Assembly: GCF_000009265.1 (NCBI RefSeq)
Contig: NC_008382.1
Location: forward strand, 62,001 to 126,000
Direction of reading: 5' to 3'
Source: Rhizobium johnstonii 3841
GTDB lineage: Bacteria; Pseudomonadota; Alphaproteobacteria; Rhizobiales; Rhizobiaceae
Length of the DNA: 64,000 bases
Shown: piece after piece, positions 27,747-35,922 of the stretch
Layout: each line of letters starts with the position of its first letter
How positions within the stretch are numbered: position 1 is the stretch's first letter
The notes under the pieces: model-generated
What the model was told of the DNA's origin: nothing
Database searches by the model: none
What the model saw: only the letters and a program-made list of their open reading frames with translations
Made by a program: the position numbers and the translations under genes

Positions 27747-28505
27747 TGTCGCTTCGCGTGGCGATAGCTTTGAACTCTTTGAGCTTGCAGAAGAAGTTCT
27801 CGATCAGATGCCGCCATTTATAGACTTCCCTGTCGATCTGGATGGGATGTTTGCGTTTCGGGCGCTGCGAGATGACGATCTTTGTCCCGCGTTTGTTCAT
27901 CTCCTCGATGATCCAGTTGGCGTCGAAGGCCTTATCGGCAAGGATCGTGTCGAAATCGATGCCATCGATTAGCTGAGCGACGCCGATTGTATCGTAACGC
28001 TGGCCGGGCAAGAGGTGAAAACGCACGAGGTTGCCGAGGGCATCGGTCAGGGCAAGGATTTTGGTCGTCCAACCGCCTTTCGATTTTCCGATCGCCTGAT
28101 TTTGAGTCCCCCTTTTGCGCCGTGTCCGTGACGATGGACCGGAACGATCGTCGCGTCGATCATCGCATATTCCATGTCTGGATCATCCGACACAGCTTCG
28201 AATATCCGCTCGAACACGCCCTTCCTCGACCAGTCGTCGAAGCGCTTGAAGATCGTGTTCCATTGGCCGAACTCATCCGGTAAATCCCGCCAGGGGCTGT
28301 TGGTGCGGGCTTTCCAAAGAACCGCCTCCAGAAACAAGCGGTTGTCACCGCCGCTGCGACCGGGGTCGGTATCCTTGCCAAGGCAATGGGGAGCCATCCT
28401 CTCCCACTGGGCGTCCGTCAAGATAGTCCGAATCATCTTCAAACTCCTCAAAAGGAGCTTGAATCATGATGCCTCTATCGATGAAACCCTGAATCTCAAC
28501 GGGCC
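27747..28505 (-). mobile_element. IS5/IS427-type element, 3' truncated
   Basis: Two leftward ORFs in different frames encode one transposase. The first starts at 28433-28451 (MIRTILTDAQWERMAPHCLG...DATIVPVHRHG). The second continues with LVRFHLLPGQRYD-like sequence (MRFHLLPGQRYDTIG, DTILADKAFDANWI, WRHLIENFFCKLKEFKAIAT) and is cut at 27747 by the IS6 relic. Two-frame organisation with programmed frameshifting is normal for the IS427 group. The right end near 28505 carries GGGCCC-type terminal sequence. Confidence 0.8.
28047..28451 (-). CDS. IS427-type transposase, first ORF
   Basis: The 134-residue frame includes a DUF4096-type N-terminal region (WERMAPHCLGKDTDPGRSGG, AVLWKARTNSPWRDLPDEFG) and the first catalytic Asp in YAMIDATIVPVHRH. 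It would be joined to the second ORF by ribosomal frameshifting, but that ORF is truncated, so the product is not active. Confidence 0.75.
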   Translation of the reverse strand: MRSLKMIRTILTDAQWERMAPHCLGKDTDPGRSGGDNRLFLEAVLWKARTNSPWRDLPDEFGQWNTIFKRFDDWSRKGVFERIFEAVSDDPDMEYAMIDATIVPVHRHGHGAKGGLKIRRSENRKAVGRPKSLP

Positions 28506-28546
28506 CTAAATTGTTTAGTCCCATGTTTAAGCATGGAATGTTGGGA

Positions 28547-28568
28547 GTCAATGTCAGTGCTGATTGAC
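28547..28568. promoter_or_regulatory. Dyad upstream of the kinase-Ulp1 fusion gene
   Basis: GTCAAT (28547-28552) and ATTGAC (28563-28568) are perfect inverted arms around GTCAGTGCTG, about 107 bases before the gene's start. It may be an operator. It does not match the vir box, and I see no nod box or tts box here. Confidence 0.3.
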
Positions 28569-28674
28569 AGAGATGTCAGCGGTGGTGAGATTGACCATAA
28601 GATCCGCCCGTCGGTATCGATGGCAATGTGGCGCTAACTTTAAACCATCGCAGATTGGTACGAGGAAACCGAAA

Positions 28675-31380
28675 ATGGAAACACAGGAATCGGTCGAAGC
28701 TCTTAATAAGTTCCTGGCAAAAAAGAGGAAATTGAATCCAACGAAAGCGAACGAAGTATTTAAACGTGAAATCTTAGGTAGCATGGCAGTCGAAAATGGA
28801 GGGCTGCAGAATCCCATCTTTCTTGTTGTAGGCGGACAACCGGCAGCGGGTAAAACCTCCGCAATTAGGCAGTTACTGAATAAATATGATCCCGAATACA
28901 CTCAAGTGGTAAGCGAGAACGAACTCAGGTCTTTTCTTCCCGACAACCACCGCGCTCGAATCCGGGGATCTCATGTAGTCGAGGAAATAAATCGCTTCGT
29001 CGTTTTGAACTGGCGCGATCAATTGATTGAGTATGCGATACGGCATCGATCGAATATCATATTGGAGACGCGCGATACTCCTAATTACATCCTTCTCGAG
29101 AGGGCTCGTCACATTGGCTACAAGACAGAGCTAAATATCGTGGCCACAGATAGAATCACTAGTTTTACCGCCATGCATGATCGTTATGACCGCTGGCTGT
29201 CACGAGACTCCATCGCCCCTATCACCTCTCCAGATGCTAAGTCGCACGATCTTAGTTATTCCGTTTGGGCATTCATAGCGGCTACGGCCGTTTGTTACGA
29301 ATCTTTTGATCGAATAGCAATCATTCGTCGAAGCGGCGAAACAATCTTTGAAAATAATCAAGCCAACGATCTCACTGGACCGATGAAGATGCAGGGCGTC
29401 ATGCAGGCACTTATGATTGCCCGTAATAGGCCATTGGGAAAAACTCACCGGGACGAGATTCAGAATATCTGGAACAAGCTCGAACAGAGCGATAGGTTCG
29501 CTCGACATCTACCTTGCGCTAACCTGCCAATAAAATCTTACAAGGCGGAAATAGGCCTGGCGCTTAACAATCAAGTGGATTTTGATCCATACAAAATTCC
29601 GGCTGACGATCAGCGAAATATTGCCGAGATGTTCGTCCGAAATGTTAAGCAAGATGAAGACTTTATAGTGGCAAATCTCGGTGAGCCGTACTGCTACAGC
29701 AGTCATATCCTTGAGAGGATCACATCAAGCCATAAAATATTACAAGAGGCGTTTCTCGGAAAGTCTGCAATTGCTAGAACAGGACCATCGGATTCGACCT
29801 TTGCTCCTCAAGAGGATACAACCTGGGGCACTCCCCATCAGGAGCCACCACGGTCATCCATTGTGAAGCGGAAGAGGACAGATTATGCTAGCCTGGTAAA
29901 TCAATCGCCGCAACAGGTGTCTGATGCGGCTAAATTGCTGCTACCAAAACTTTTGGTCGATGTGTCCCCGTTTTCCAAGCGGAATACAGGCGCGGGAATG
30001 GCCAACGATGCAGCGCTTGGCGGCTTGCAGGGCGAGCATTCGGCGTCGGCGCTGAGTCCGTCAGAACCAACATTCTACGACTTCCCCGATTTTACAGAGG
30101 ACGAGCTGGCAGGAATCGATGCAACAATCGATGCGCTGTCCAGATCTCGCTCCAATGCTGCACCCAATTTGCATGGGACCAGATTGAATGAGGCGTTTGA
30201 GAAAAAGGACCCCCCTTCAGGCGCGGGATTGGCCAACGATGCAGCGCTTGGCGGCTTGCAGGGCGAGCATTCGGCGTCGGCGCTGAGTCCGTCAGAACCA
30301 ACATTCTACGACTTCCCCGATTTTACAGAGGACGAGCTGGCAGGAATCGATGCAACAATCGATGCGCTGTCCAGATCTCGCTCCAATGCTGCACCCAATT
30401 TGCATGGGACCAGATTGAATGAGGCGTTTGAGAAAAAGGACCCCCCTTCAGGCGCGGGATTGGCCAACGATGCAGCGCTTGGCGGCATGCAGGGTGAGCA
30501 TTCGGCGTCGGCGCAGAGGTCATCGCAAGCAAGCCCTAAGGACTTTCCCGATTTAACCGACTCCGATCTGGCGGATGTCAGTGAGTTGTCGCCCATCGAC
30601 ACCAGGAGAGCTGCTTTTGGAACGGGGAACCGACGGAGGTCAGGTCCTGGCACTTTCTACGCGCACCAGGCGGGGTACCAATCAGTCACACATACGGTTT
30701 TTGATGCTGAACATATTGGTGACAACCTGCGGGTCGGGAGCGCGCCAATCCCTCTCTGGCTCGAAGACGAGCAGATCGCGGCCGATTTCACACTGCTTGG
30801 CAAGGCGTTGCACAGGGCCAGTCCCGACATCGCCGCCCGGACCCGGTTGGTGGCGCCGGCGGTGGCCCATTTCTTGCGCATGGCTCCGAACCCGGCCGAT
30901 GCGGCCGCCATTTTCCACGACATCATCGATGGCGGCAGGGCCGACTTCGGGGGCGGCACGGCCAGCTTCGTGTTCCTTCCGGTCAACAATGCCGGGACTG
31001 GCCCGGGGGGAACCCACTGGTCGCTGCTTCTTGTCGATCTACGCGGGCGCCCGCCGGTCGCCTATCATTACGACTCCTCTGGCACCCTGAACGGCGCCAT
31101 CGCACAAGGGCTGGCAGCACGTCTGGGCGCCCGCTTGGATCGAGTGCGGATGGCCCAGCAGGACAACAGCTACGATTGCGGGGTATTTGTCGTGGACGCC
31201 ACCAGGGCGCTGGCCGCGCGATTGGCTGAAGGAGAACGGCCCGGGAGCCCGCCGCTGCACCTCGACACCCTCGTCGCCGACCGACAGGCTTTACTGGACC
31301 GCCTCACGGCCCCCAGTAACGCACGAGTGGAACTGGCGTCTTCCTCGAGAGGCAGAGAACGCTCATACGGGGGGCGATAA
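28675..31380 (+). CDS. Zeta-toxin-like kinase / repeat / Ulp1-like (C48) protease fusion, probable secreted effector
   Basis: The start is ATG 28675 (METQESVEAL) behind GAGGAA; the product has 901 residues. Residues about 45-280 form a zeta-toxin-like P-loop kinase: Walker A GGQPAAGKTS (53-62), SENELRSFLP (80-89) and IILETRDTP. Residues about 440-625 hold two identical 77-residue repeats and a partial third, each with an acidic DFPDFTEDELAGIDATID block. Residues about 655-890 are a C48/Ulp1-like protease with His781 (THWSLLLVD), Asp800 (HYDSS), Gln829 and Cys835 (QDNSYDCGV), the full SUMO-protease catalytic set. The C-terminus ends SSSRGRERSYGGR, an Arg-rich tail like those of VirD4-dependent substrates. 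Known family: XopD, NopD and Mesorhizobium Msi059 carry C48 domains. The kinase fusion is the unusual part. Secretion is inferred. Confidence 0.8.
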   Translation: METQESVEALNKFLAKKRKLNPTKANEVFKREILGSMAVENGGLQNPIFLVVGGQPAAGKTSAIRQLLNKYDPEYTQVVSENELRSFLPDNHRARIRGSHVVEEINRFVVLNWRDQLIEYAIRHRSNIILETRDTPNYILLERARHIGYKTELNIVATDRITSFTAMHDRYDRWLSRDSIAPITSPDAKSHDLSYSVWAFIAATAVCYESFDRIAIIRRSGETIFENNQANDLTGPMKMQGVMQALMIARNRPLGKTHRDEIQNIWNKLEQSDRFARHLPCANLPIKSYKAEIGLALNNQVDFDPYKIPADDQRNIAEMFVRNVKQDEDFIVANLGEPYCYSSHILERITSSHKILQEAFLGKSAIARTGPSDSTFAPQEDTTWGTPHQEPPRSSIVKRKRTDYASLVNQSPQQVSDAAKLLLPKLLVDVSPFSKRNTGAGMANDAALGGLQGEHSASALSPSEPTFYDFPDFTEDELAGIDATIDALSRSRSNAAPNLHGTRLNEAFEKKDPPSGAGLANDAALGGLQGEHSASALSPSEPTFYDFPDFTEDELAGIDATIDALSRSRSNAAPNLHGTRLNEAFEKKDPPSGAGLANDAALGGMQGEHSASAQRSSQASPKDFPDLTDSDLADVSELSPIDTRRAAFGTGNRRRSGPGTFYAHQAGYQSVTHTVFDAEHIGDNLRVGSAPIPLWLEDEQIAADFTLLGKALHRASPDIAARTRLVAPAVAHFLRMAPNPADAAAIFHDIIDGGRADFGGGTASFVFLPVNNAGTGPGGTHWSLLLVDLRGRPPVAYHYDSSGTLNGAIAQGLAARLGARLDRVRMAQQDNSYDCGVFVVDATRALAARLAEGERPGSPPLHLDTLVADRQALLDRLTAPSNARVELASSSRGRERSYGGR
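29989..30540 (+). repeat. 231-bp coding tandem repeat in the fusion gene
   Basis: The period is 231 bases (77 codons). Anchor sequence GCAGCGCTTGGCGGC occurs at 30010, 30241 and 30472. The first two units appear identical at DNA level across most of their length and the third diverges after about 25 codons. Such identity implies recent duplication or gene conversion. Confidence 0.9.
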
Positions 31381-31728
31381 GCTTCAGGGCGCGCCGCATT
31401 AATAGGCCAGCGAACGGGTAGCCCGAAAACGGCTACGGAAAATGTATTGTTGTGCAGGCATCATCGATATGGCGATACAACACCTTCGCAACATCGCGTT
31501 CGTTGAAGAGTAGCGGCGTGCCACTCGCACCTTGACTGGAAAACCCGATAGTCGATGTCGATGATCGCAGCCATGATGGACGGTAAGCGCTCATTTTGCT
31601 GCGCGTTGACGCATTGGATTGTGACGCCCGCAGCGGCTTATGCGGCCGTGGATTTGGCGAAGTTTGACCTTGCCCCGTTGAAATAATCCATTTTGAAGTA
31701 AGCTCTGGCCCATTGAGAGGACCAGAGG

Positions 31729-31995
31729 ATGAAGCGCAATCGTTTCACGGACGAACAGATCATCGGCATATTGAAGGAGCACGAGGCAGGCACGCCGGTC
31801 TCGGAGCTTTGCCGCAAGCATGGCGTCAGCGATGCTAGCATCTATAAATGGAAGGCCAAGTTCGGCGGCATGGAGGTGTCCGAGGCCAAGCGGCTGAAGA
31901 CGCTTGAGGACGAGAACACGAAGCTGAAACGGCTTCTGGCGGATGCGATGCTCGACAATGCTGCCTTGAAAGACCTTTTGGGAAAGAAGTGGTGA
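31729..31995 (+). CDS. IS3-family OrfA
   Basis: The 88-residue helix-turn-helix protein (RFTDEQIIGILKEHEAG, VSELCRKHGVSDASIYKWK) ends with a leucine-zipper-like segment (LKTLEDENTKLKRLLAD). It binds the IS ends and is fused to OrfB by -1 frameshifting to make the transposase. It overlaps orfB by 7 bases. Confidence 0.9.
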   Translation: MKRNRFTDEQIIGILKEHEAGTPVSELCRKHGVSDASIYKWKAKFGGMEVSEAKRLKTLEDENTKLKRLLADAMLDNAALKDLLGKKW

Positions 31996-32918
31996 CGCCC
32001 GCGGCCAAGCGGAACGCTGTCGCGCATCTGATGAGCCATCATGAGATGAGCGAACGGCGGGCGTGTAAAGCCATTGGTTTTTGCCGAATGACGGTCCGTT
32101 ACGAGACCAGGCGCGACAATGATCATGAGCTTCGCGAGCGAATGAAGGCGTTGGCGCATGAACGTCGCCGCTTCGGATATCGGCGCATTCATGTGCTGCT
32201 CCGGCGGGAGGGTCACCTCGTGAACCACAAGAGGCTCTTCCGGCTCTATCGGGAGGAGAAACTGACGGTGCGCAAGCGCGGCGGTCGCAAGCGAGCGATA
32301 GGCACGCGAGCGCCGATGCTGGTGCCGATGGTGGCCAATGATCGTTGGTCGCTGGACTTCGTGTCGGATCAGTTCACCGATGGGCGCAGATTGCGGATTC
32401 TGACCGTCGTCGATGATTGCACGAGGGAGTGCCTGGCGCTCGTCGCCGATACATCGCTTTCCGGTCTTCGCGTCGCACGGGAGCTTGACCGGATTATCGA
32501 GGAGCGCGGCAAGCCGAGGATGATCGTCAGCGACAACGGCAGCGAGTTCACCAGCAACGCGATCCTGCAATGGGCGGACCGGACCAAGGTTGACTGGCAT
32601 TACATTGCGCCTGGCAGGCCTATCCAGAACGCTTTTATCGAAAGCTTCAACGGGCGGCTGCGAGACGAGTTCTTGAATGAAACTCTGTTCTCGTCGCTTG
32701 CTCACGCCCGGTCTGCGCTTTCAAACTGGCGTAGCGATTACAACGATCAACGCCCTCATTCAGGCCTTGGCTGGCTGACACCGGCCGAATTCGCTCAGAC
32801 ACTCAACCCGCGACGTGATGCGGTGCTGCGCAGCCGAAATGGCTCCGCACCGCAACCCGCCGCTACCGAACCAACAACAGCAACCAAAAACCGCTGGAGC
32901 GAACTCAAAACTGGATAA
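31989..32918 (+). CDS. IS3-family OrfB (DDE integrase domain)
   Basis: This is a 309-residue rve-type catalytic protein: WSLDFVSDQFTDGRRLRIL (first Asp), MIVSDNGSEFTSNAI (second Asp), GRPIQNAFIESFNGRLRDE (Glu), and NDQRPHSGLGWLTPAEFA at the end. The frame and element ends are intact, so it is probably active. Confidence 0.92.
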   Translation: MVTPAAKRNAVAHLMSHHEMSERRACKAIGFCRMTVRYETRRDNDHELRERMKALAHERRRFGYRRIHVLLRREGHLVNHKRLFRLYREEKLTVRKRGGRKRAIGTRAPMLVPMVANDRWSLDFVSDQFTDGRRLRILTVVDDCTRECLALVADTSLSGLRVARELDRIIEERGKPRMIVSDNGSEFTSNAILQWADRTKVDWHYIAPGRPIQNAFIESFNGRLRDEFLNETLFSSLAHARSALSNWRSDYNDQRPHSGLGWLTPAEFAQTLNPRRDAVLRSRNGSAPQPAATEPTTATKNRWSELKTG

Positions 32919-33503
32919 AACTTGGGGGCAAGGTCAAGTTAAATGGGAGCAGATCGTCGATATTGGCGCCCTCCGGACGCTGCGGCGCTTCGGTAAAGAC
33001 GTGTCGCAACCAGGTGAATGGCTCGACGCCACAGGCGCGACAGGTCAGCATAAGGCTGTAGATGACGGCGCTTGCCTTGGCCCCGTCGACCGTGTCGCAA
33101 AATAGCCAGCTCTTCCTTCCTGTGGTAAAAACTCTGATATCGCGTTCCAATAAATTGTTGTCGATCGGCATCCTGCCTTTCAATCCGATAGAGCTGGTCG
33201 AAGAACTTCAATGCCTGCGCGGGCGGGCGGCTTTGTTTCTTCCCGGCCTTGAAGGCGTTGACGAAGCGTCGCCTGGCGTGAGCCATACACCTGACATGCG
33301 TTGCGCCCTTCAGGGTGCGCCAGCCCTGATAGCCGTCGCTCATCAGGATGCCGCGATAGTCACCAAGGAAAGTCTGCGGATGCACCTGCCCACGACCGGG
33401 CTGATATTCGAGCAGTACAACCGTGAGCGCTACGAACAGCCCACCTTTCCTTTTGTGATCGAGGCCGCGAGATAAGCTCCTTCACCGATAGGAGCAGAAC
33501 GGG

Positions 33504-33939
33504 ATGGTTGGAGATCGCGCTGATGCCATGCTTGAAGTCATGGATGAAGGCATACATGAAGCCATGCATGAGGGAAAATATCGTCGGATCGAGGTGATCA
33601 CCGGTCGTCGCCAGCGGCGGAATTCGACTGACGAGGAGAAGGCGCGCATCCTTGCAGAAAGCGCGCGGAACCTGATGTGAACATCTCGGCTGTTGCTCGG
33701 CCAAGATCTGCGCGCAGCGGGCGATGTTCGTGCCGGTGACCGTGGTTGGCGATCGAACGTCGCCCGAGAGCTTGCCGTCGGAGCCCGCCCACTTCGCCGC
33801 AGGTCGGATTGAGATCGAGATTGCTGGCGCACGCCTGACCATGATCGGCTCGGTGGCGCCCGAGTTGGCGCAAGCGGTAGTAATACCAGCGAGCGCAGAG
33901 TGCGACTCTCTTGGGATTCCCGAATCGGTGAAAATCTGA
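33504..33939 (+). pseudogene. IS66-type tnpA relic, frameshifted
   Basis: Parts of a TnpA-like protein can be read in several frames: YRRIEVITGRRQRRNSTDEE and AESARNL from 33504, NISAVAR in another, then MFVPVTVVGD and GRIEIEIAGARLTMIGSVAP from 33724. Multiple lesions, and the 3' end is cut before 33960. Confidence 0.65.
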
Positions 33940-33966
33940 ATCCATTGAGCAAACGGGAGGTTTGCA

Positions 33967-34365
33967 ATGGGTTCGGCGATTGCATTGCGCGATGATTTTG
34001 ATGGTCCTGCTCTGCGGCAGTTCGCGAAAGGGACCAAGGATGCCGCTCAAGCGCGGCGGCTTTTGGCGTTGGCGGAAATTTATGACGGCGGCTCGCGTAC
34101 AGATGCGGCCCGGATCGGGGGCGTGACCTTGCAGATTGTTCGCGACTGGGTCGTTCGTTTCAATGAACACGCGTTTGCCGGGCTCCTCAACGGCAAGGCT
34201 CCTGGCAATCGGCTCAAGCTGAATGATGATCAGCGCCAGGCCTTGGCCAAGATTGTAGAGCGTGGTCCGATCCCGGCTATCGACGGTGTCGTTCGGTGGC
34301 GGCGCAAGGATCTGGTCCACTGGATCTTCCAGGAATTCCGGACCTCGATGGACGAGACCACGGTT
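33967..34365 (+). pseudogene. IS630-family transposase N-terminal fragment
   Basis: It encodes the DNA-binding half of an IS630 transposase (LRDDFDGPALRQFAKGTKDA, GVTLQIVRDWVVRFN, WRRKDLVHWIFQEF, SMDETTVVRE). The catalytic half is replaced after about residue 135 by part of an unrelated transposase. The homologous relic near 55.9-59.4 kb keeps the catalytic half. Confidence 0.8.
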
Positions 34366-34984
34366 GTTCGTGAATTTCTTTCAGCCATCATTCAAGCTGA
34401 AAGAAAAGCACCGTGACGGAGCCAAGGTGATCAAGCGCTATCATCGTCCCGCCACGCCCTATCAGCGGCTGCTTGACGACGCACGCACGCCGGAGGATAC
34501 ATGCCTTCGGCTCAAGGCGATGTACCTGACGCTCGATCCGGTTCGGCTGCTCCGCGACATACGCCTGGCACAAGAGAGATTGGTCGAAATTACTGACAAG
34601 CCTGATGGTCCGCCTGCCACCGACGGCGAGGCATTACCGCTCGAAGACTTTCTGTCTGGCTTACGGATTGCTTGGCGTGGTGGTGAAGTGAAACCGACTG
34701 CCCGCTCCAAGCCAGCGGCCAAGCGAGAGCGGCGGAGGCCCGATCCTCTACTCGCCGTCACTGCCGAACTCGAGGATTGGTTCGAGGCGGAGCCTTGGCG
34801 AACTTCGCGAGAGTTGCTTGAACGCTTGCAGGTCAAATACCCCGGCGTGTATCCCGACGGCCTCATTCGGACCACCGTGCAGCGTCGAATGAAGATCTGG
34901 CGCAGTACACAGGCCAATGCGCTGGTGTTCGGGCCATTCGCCGATGCCGCGCGGCAGACGCAAATCGTAGAGGTCGTGCAGTGA
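34366..34984 (+). pseudogene. C-terminal part of an integrase-type transposase
   Basis: The frame FFQPSFKLKEKHRDGAKVIK then YHRPATPYQRLLDDARTPED and LDPVRLLRDIRLAQ resembles the C-terminal region of large rve-type transposases found in rhizobia. The N-terminal catalytic part is absent. The stop is TGA at 34982-34984, ten bases before an IS6-family end. Confidence 0.6.
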
Positions 34985-34994
34985 GGCTCTTACC

Positions 34995-35885
34995 GGGCCT
35001 GTCGCAAACATTTTCGGAGCGCGCGATTATCCCTTGAGCATCTTCAGTTTCATGCTTTGTTAACTTTCTGCAGTCCGAAGAGGCGCGCAAGCAGATCGTT
35101 CTGATCGTTGATGGTCCAACTGCCCGAGAGGCCGAAGCCTTTCCTCAGCCACAGCATCGCCTCGAAACCCGCGATGGTTCGCCGCGCCGTGTTGAAAGAT
35201 TGGAAGCCACCGATTTTTGGCATGTTCTTCTTTACCCGGAAATGGTCACTTTCGATGCCTTGCTGGAGGTGCTTGGTGACATAGTGGACGGGGTCCGGAT
35301 GTAGAAGCCCATCATCAACCGACGTTTTGATCGTTGACGGGAAGGTGTTGGCCCCGTCCGTCCCGATCTTATTCGGCGACAACAAGGGCTCGTCTTTGAG
35401 CATCTTGCGGAAGAACCGTTTGTCGGCGTCGAGATCGCGCTTCGCCGTCAACAGGAAGTCCATCGGATTGCCGTGTTTGTCGATGGCCCGATATAGGTAT
35501 CGCCATTTGCCGCGGATCTTGACATAGGTCTCATCGACGCGAACAGAGCCGCAATGTGGCCGGCGGAACTGACGCAGCCGCTTCTCAATCATCGGCGCGT
35601 AGGCCAATACCCACCGATTAATTGTGCTGTGATCGACCACGAAGCCGCGTTCCCCGAACATCTCCTCGATATCCCGATAGCTGAGCGGATAACGAAGGTA
35701 CCAAGCGACCGCCTGTACAATCAGCCATGCCTCGAAATGCCTGCCTTTGAAATCATCCTTCGACTGGCGCTTCAGCTTTTCGGCTATGGCATTCAGAATC
35801 ATCGGTTCGCTCCGCAACTTTCGGAGCGGCAAATTCTCTGCGGATGGTCAACATAGGGTTAAGCGGAAAAATTTGCGACAGGCCC
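34995..35885 (-). mobile_element. IS6-family element (type A, copy 1)
   Basis: This 891-bp element has ends GGGCCTGTCGCAAA and flanking 8-mers that differ (CTCTTACC and TTGGCATC), so no target duplication remains. It is near-identical to the copies at 41490-42380 and 52076-52966. It lies 37 bases from the 3' end of virD2. Confidence 0.92.
35050..35832 (-). CDS. IS6-family transposase (type A)
   Basis: The 260-residue protein has VAWYLRYPLSYRDIEEMFGE, VRVDETYVKIRGKWRYLYRA (first Asp), IGTDGANTFPST (second Asp) and QQGIESDHFRVKK (Glu region). The translation is identical to the other two complete type-A copies, so copying is recent. Confidence 0.92.
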   Translation of the reverse strand: MPLRKLRSEPMILNAIAEKLKRQSKDDFKGRHFEAWLIVQAVAWYLRYPLSYRDIEEMFGERGFVVDHSTINRWVLAYAPMIEKRLRQFRRPHCGSVRVDETYVKIRGKWRYLYRAIDKHGNPMDFLLTAKRDLDADKRFFRKMLKDEPLLSPNKIGTDGANTFPSTIKTSVDDGLLHPDPVHYVTKHLQQGIESDHFRVKKNMPKIGGFQSFNTARRTIAGFEAMLWLRKGFGLSGSWTINDQNDLLARLFGLQKVNKA

Positions 35886-35922
35886 TTGGCATCTGTGGTT
35901 TCAATATTGCTCGTGGTCGTAC

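Larger units (their letters stand above)
31665..32936 (+). mobile_element. Complete IS3-family element (IS407-like)
   Basis: Inverted repeats TGACCTTGCCCC (31665 onward) and its complement ending at 32936 are flanked by the 4-bp direct repeat AGTT (31661-31664, 32937-32940). It carries overlapping orfA and orfB and is inserted in the tnpC of an IS66 relic. Confidence 0.92.
31583..33475 (-). mobile_element. IS66-type relic split by an IS3 insertion
   Basis: The left end is GTAAGCGCTCATTTTGCTGC at 31583, typical of IS66. Leftward tnpC tail codons FAKSTAA-stop lie at 31640-31664, and the adjoining codons (EGANIDDLLPFN) resume at 32937 beyond the IS3 copy. Upstream parts of tnpC (MPIDNNLLERDIRVFTTGRK, GILMSDGYQGW, LLEYQPGRGQVHPQTFLGDY) run to about 33450 with at least one frameshift. 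It is dead. Confidence 0.8.

Noticed and set aside
28480..28674. A vir box, nod box or tts box before the kinase-Ulp1 gene
   Set aside because: No sequence approaches these consensus sites; only a GTCAAT/ATTGAC dyad is present.
31418..31436. GTAGCC/GGCTAC hairpin after the fusion gene as a terminator
   Set aside because: The stem is only six base pairs and no T-run follows.
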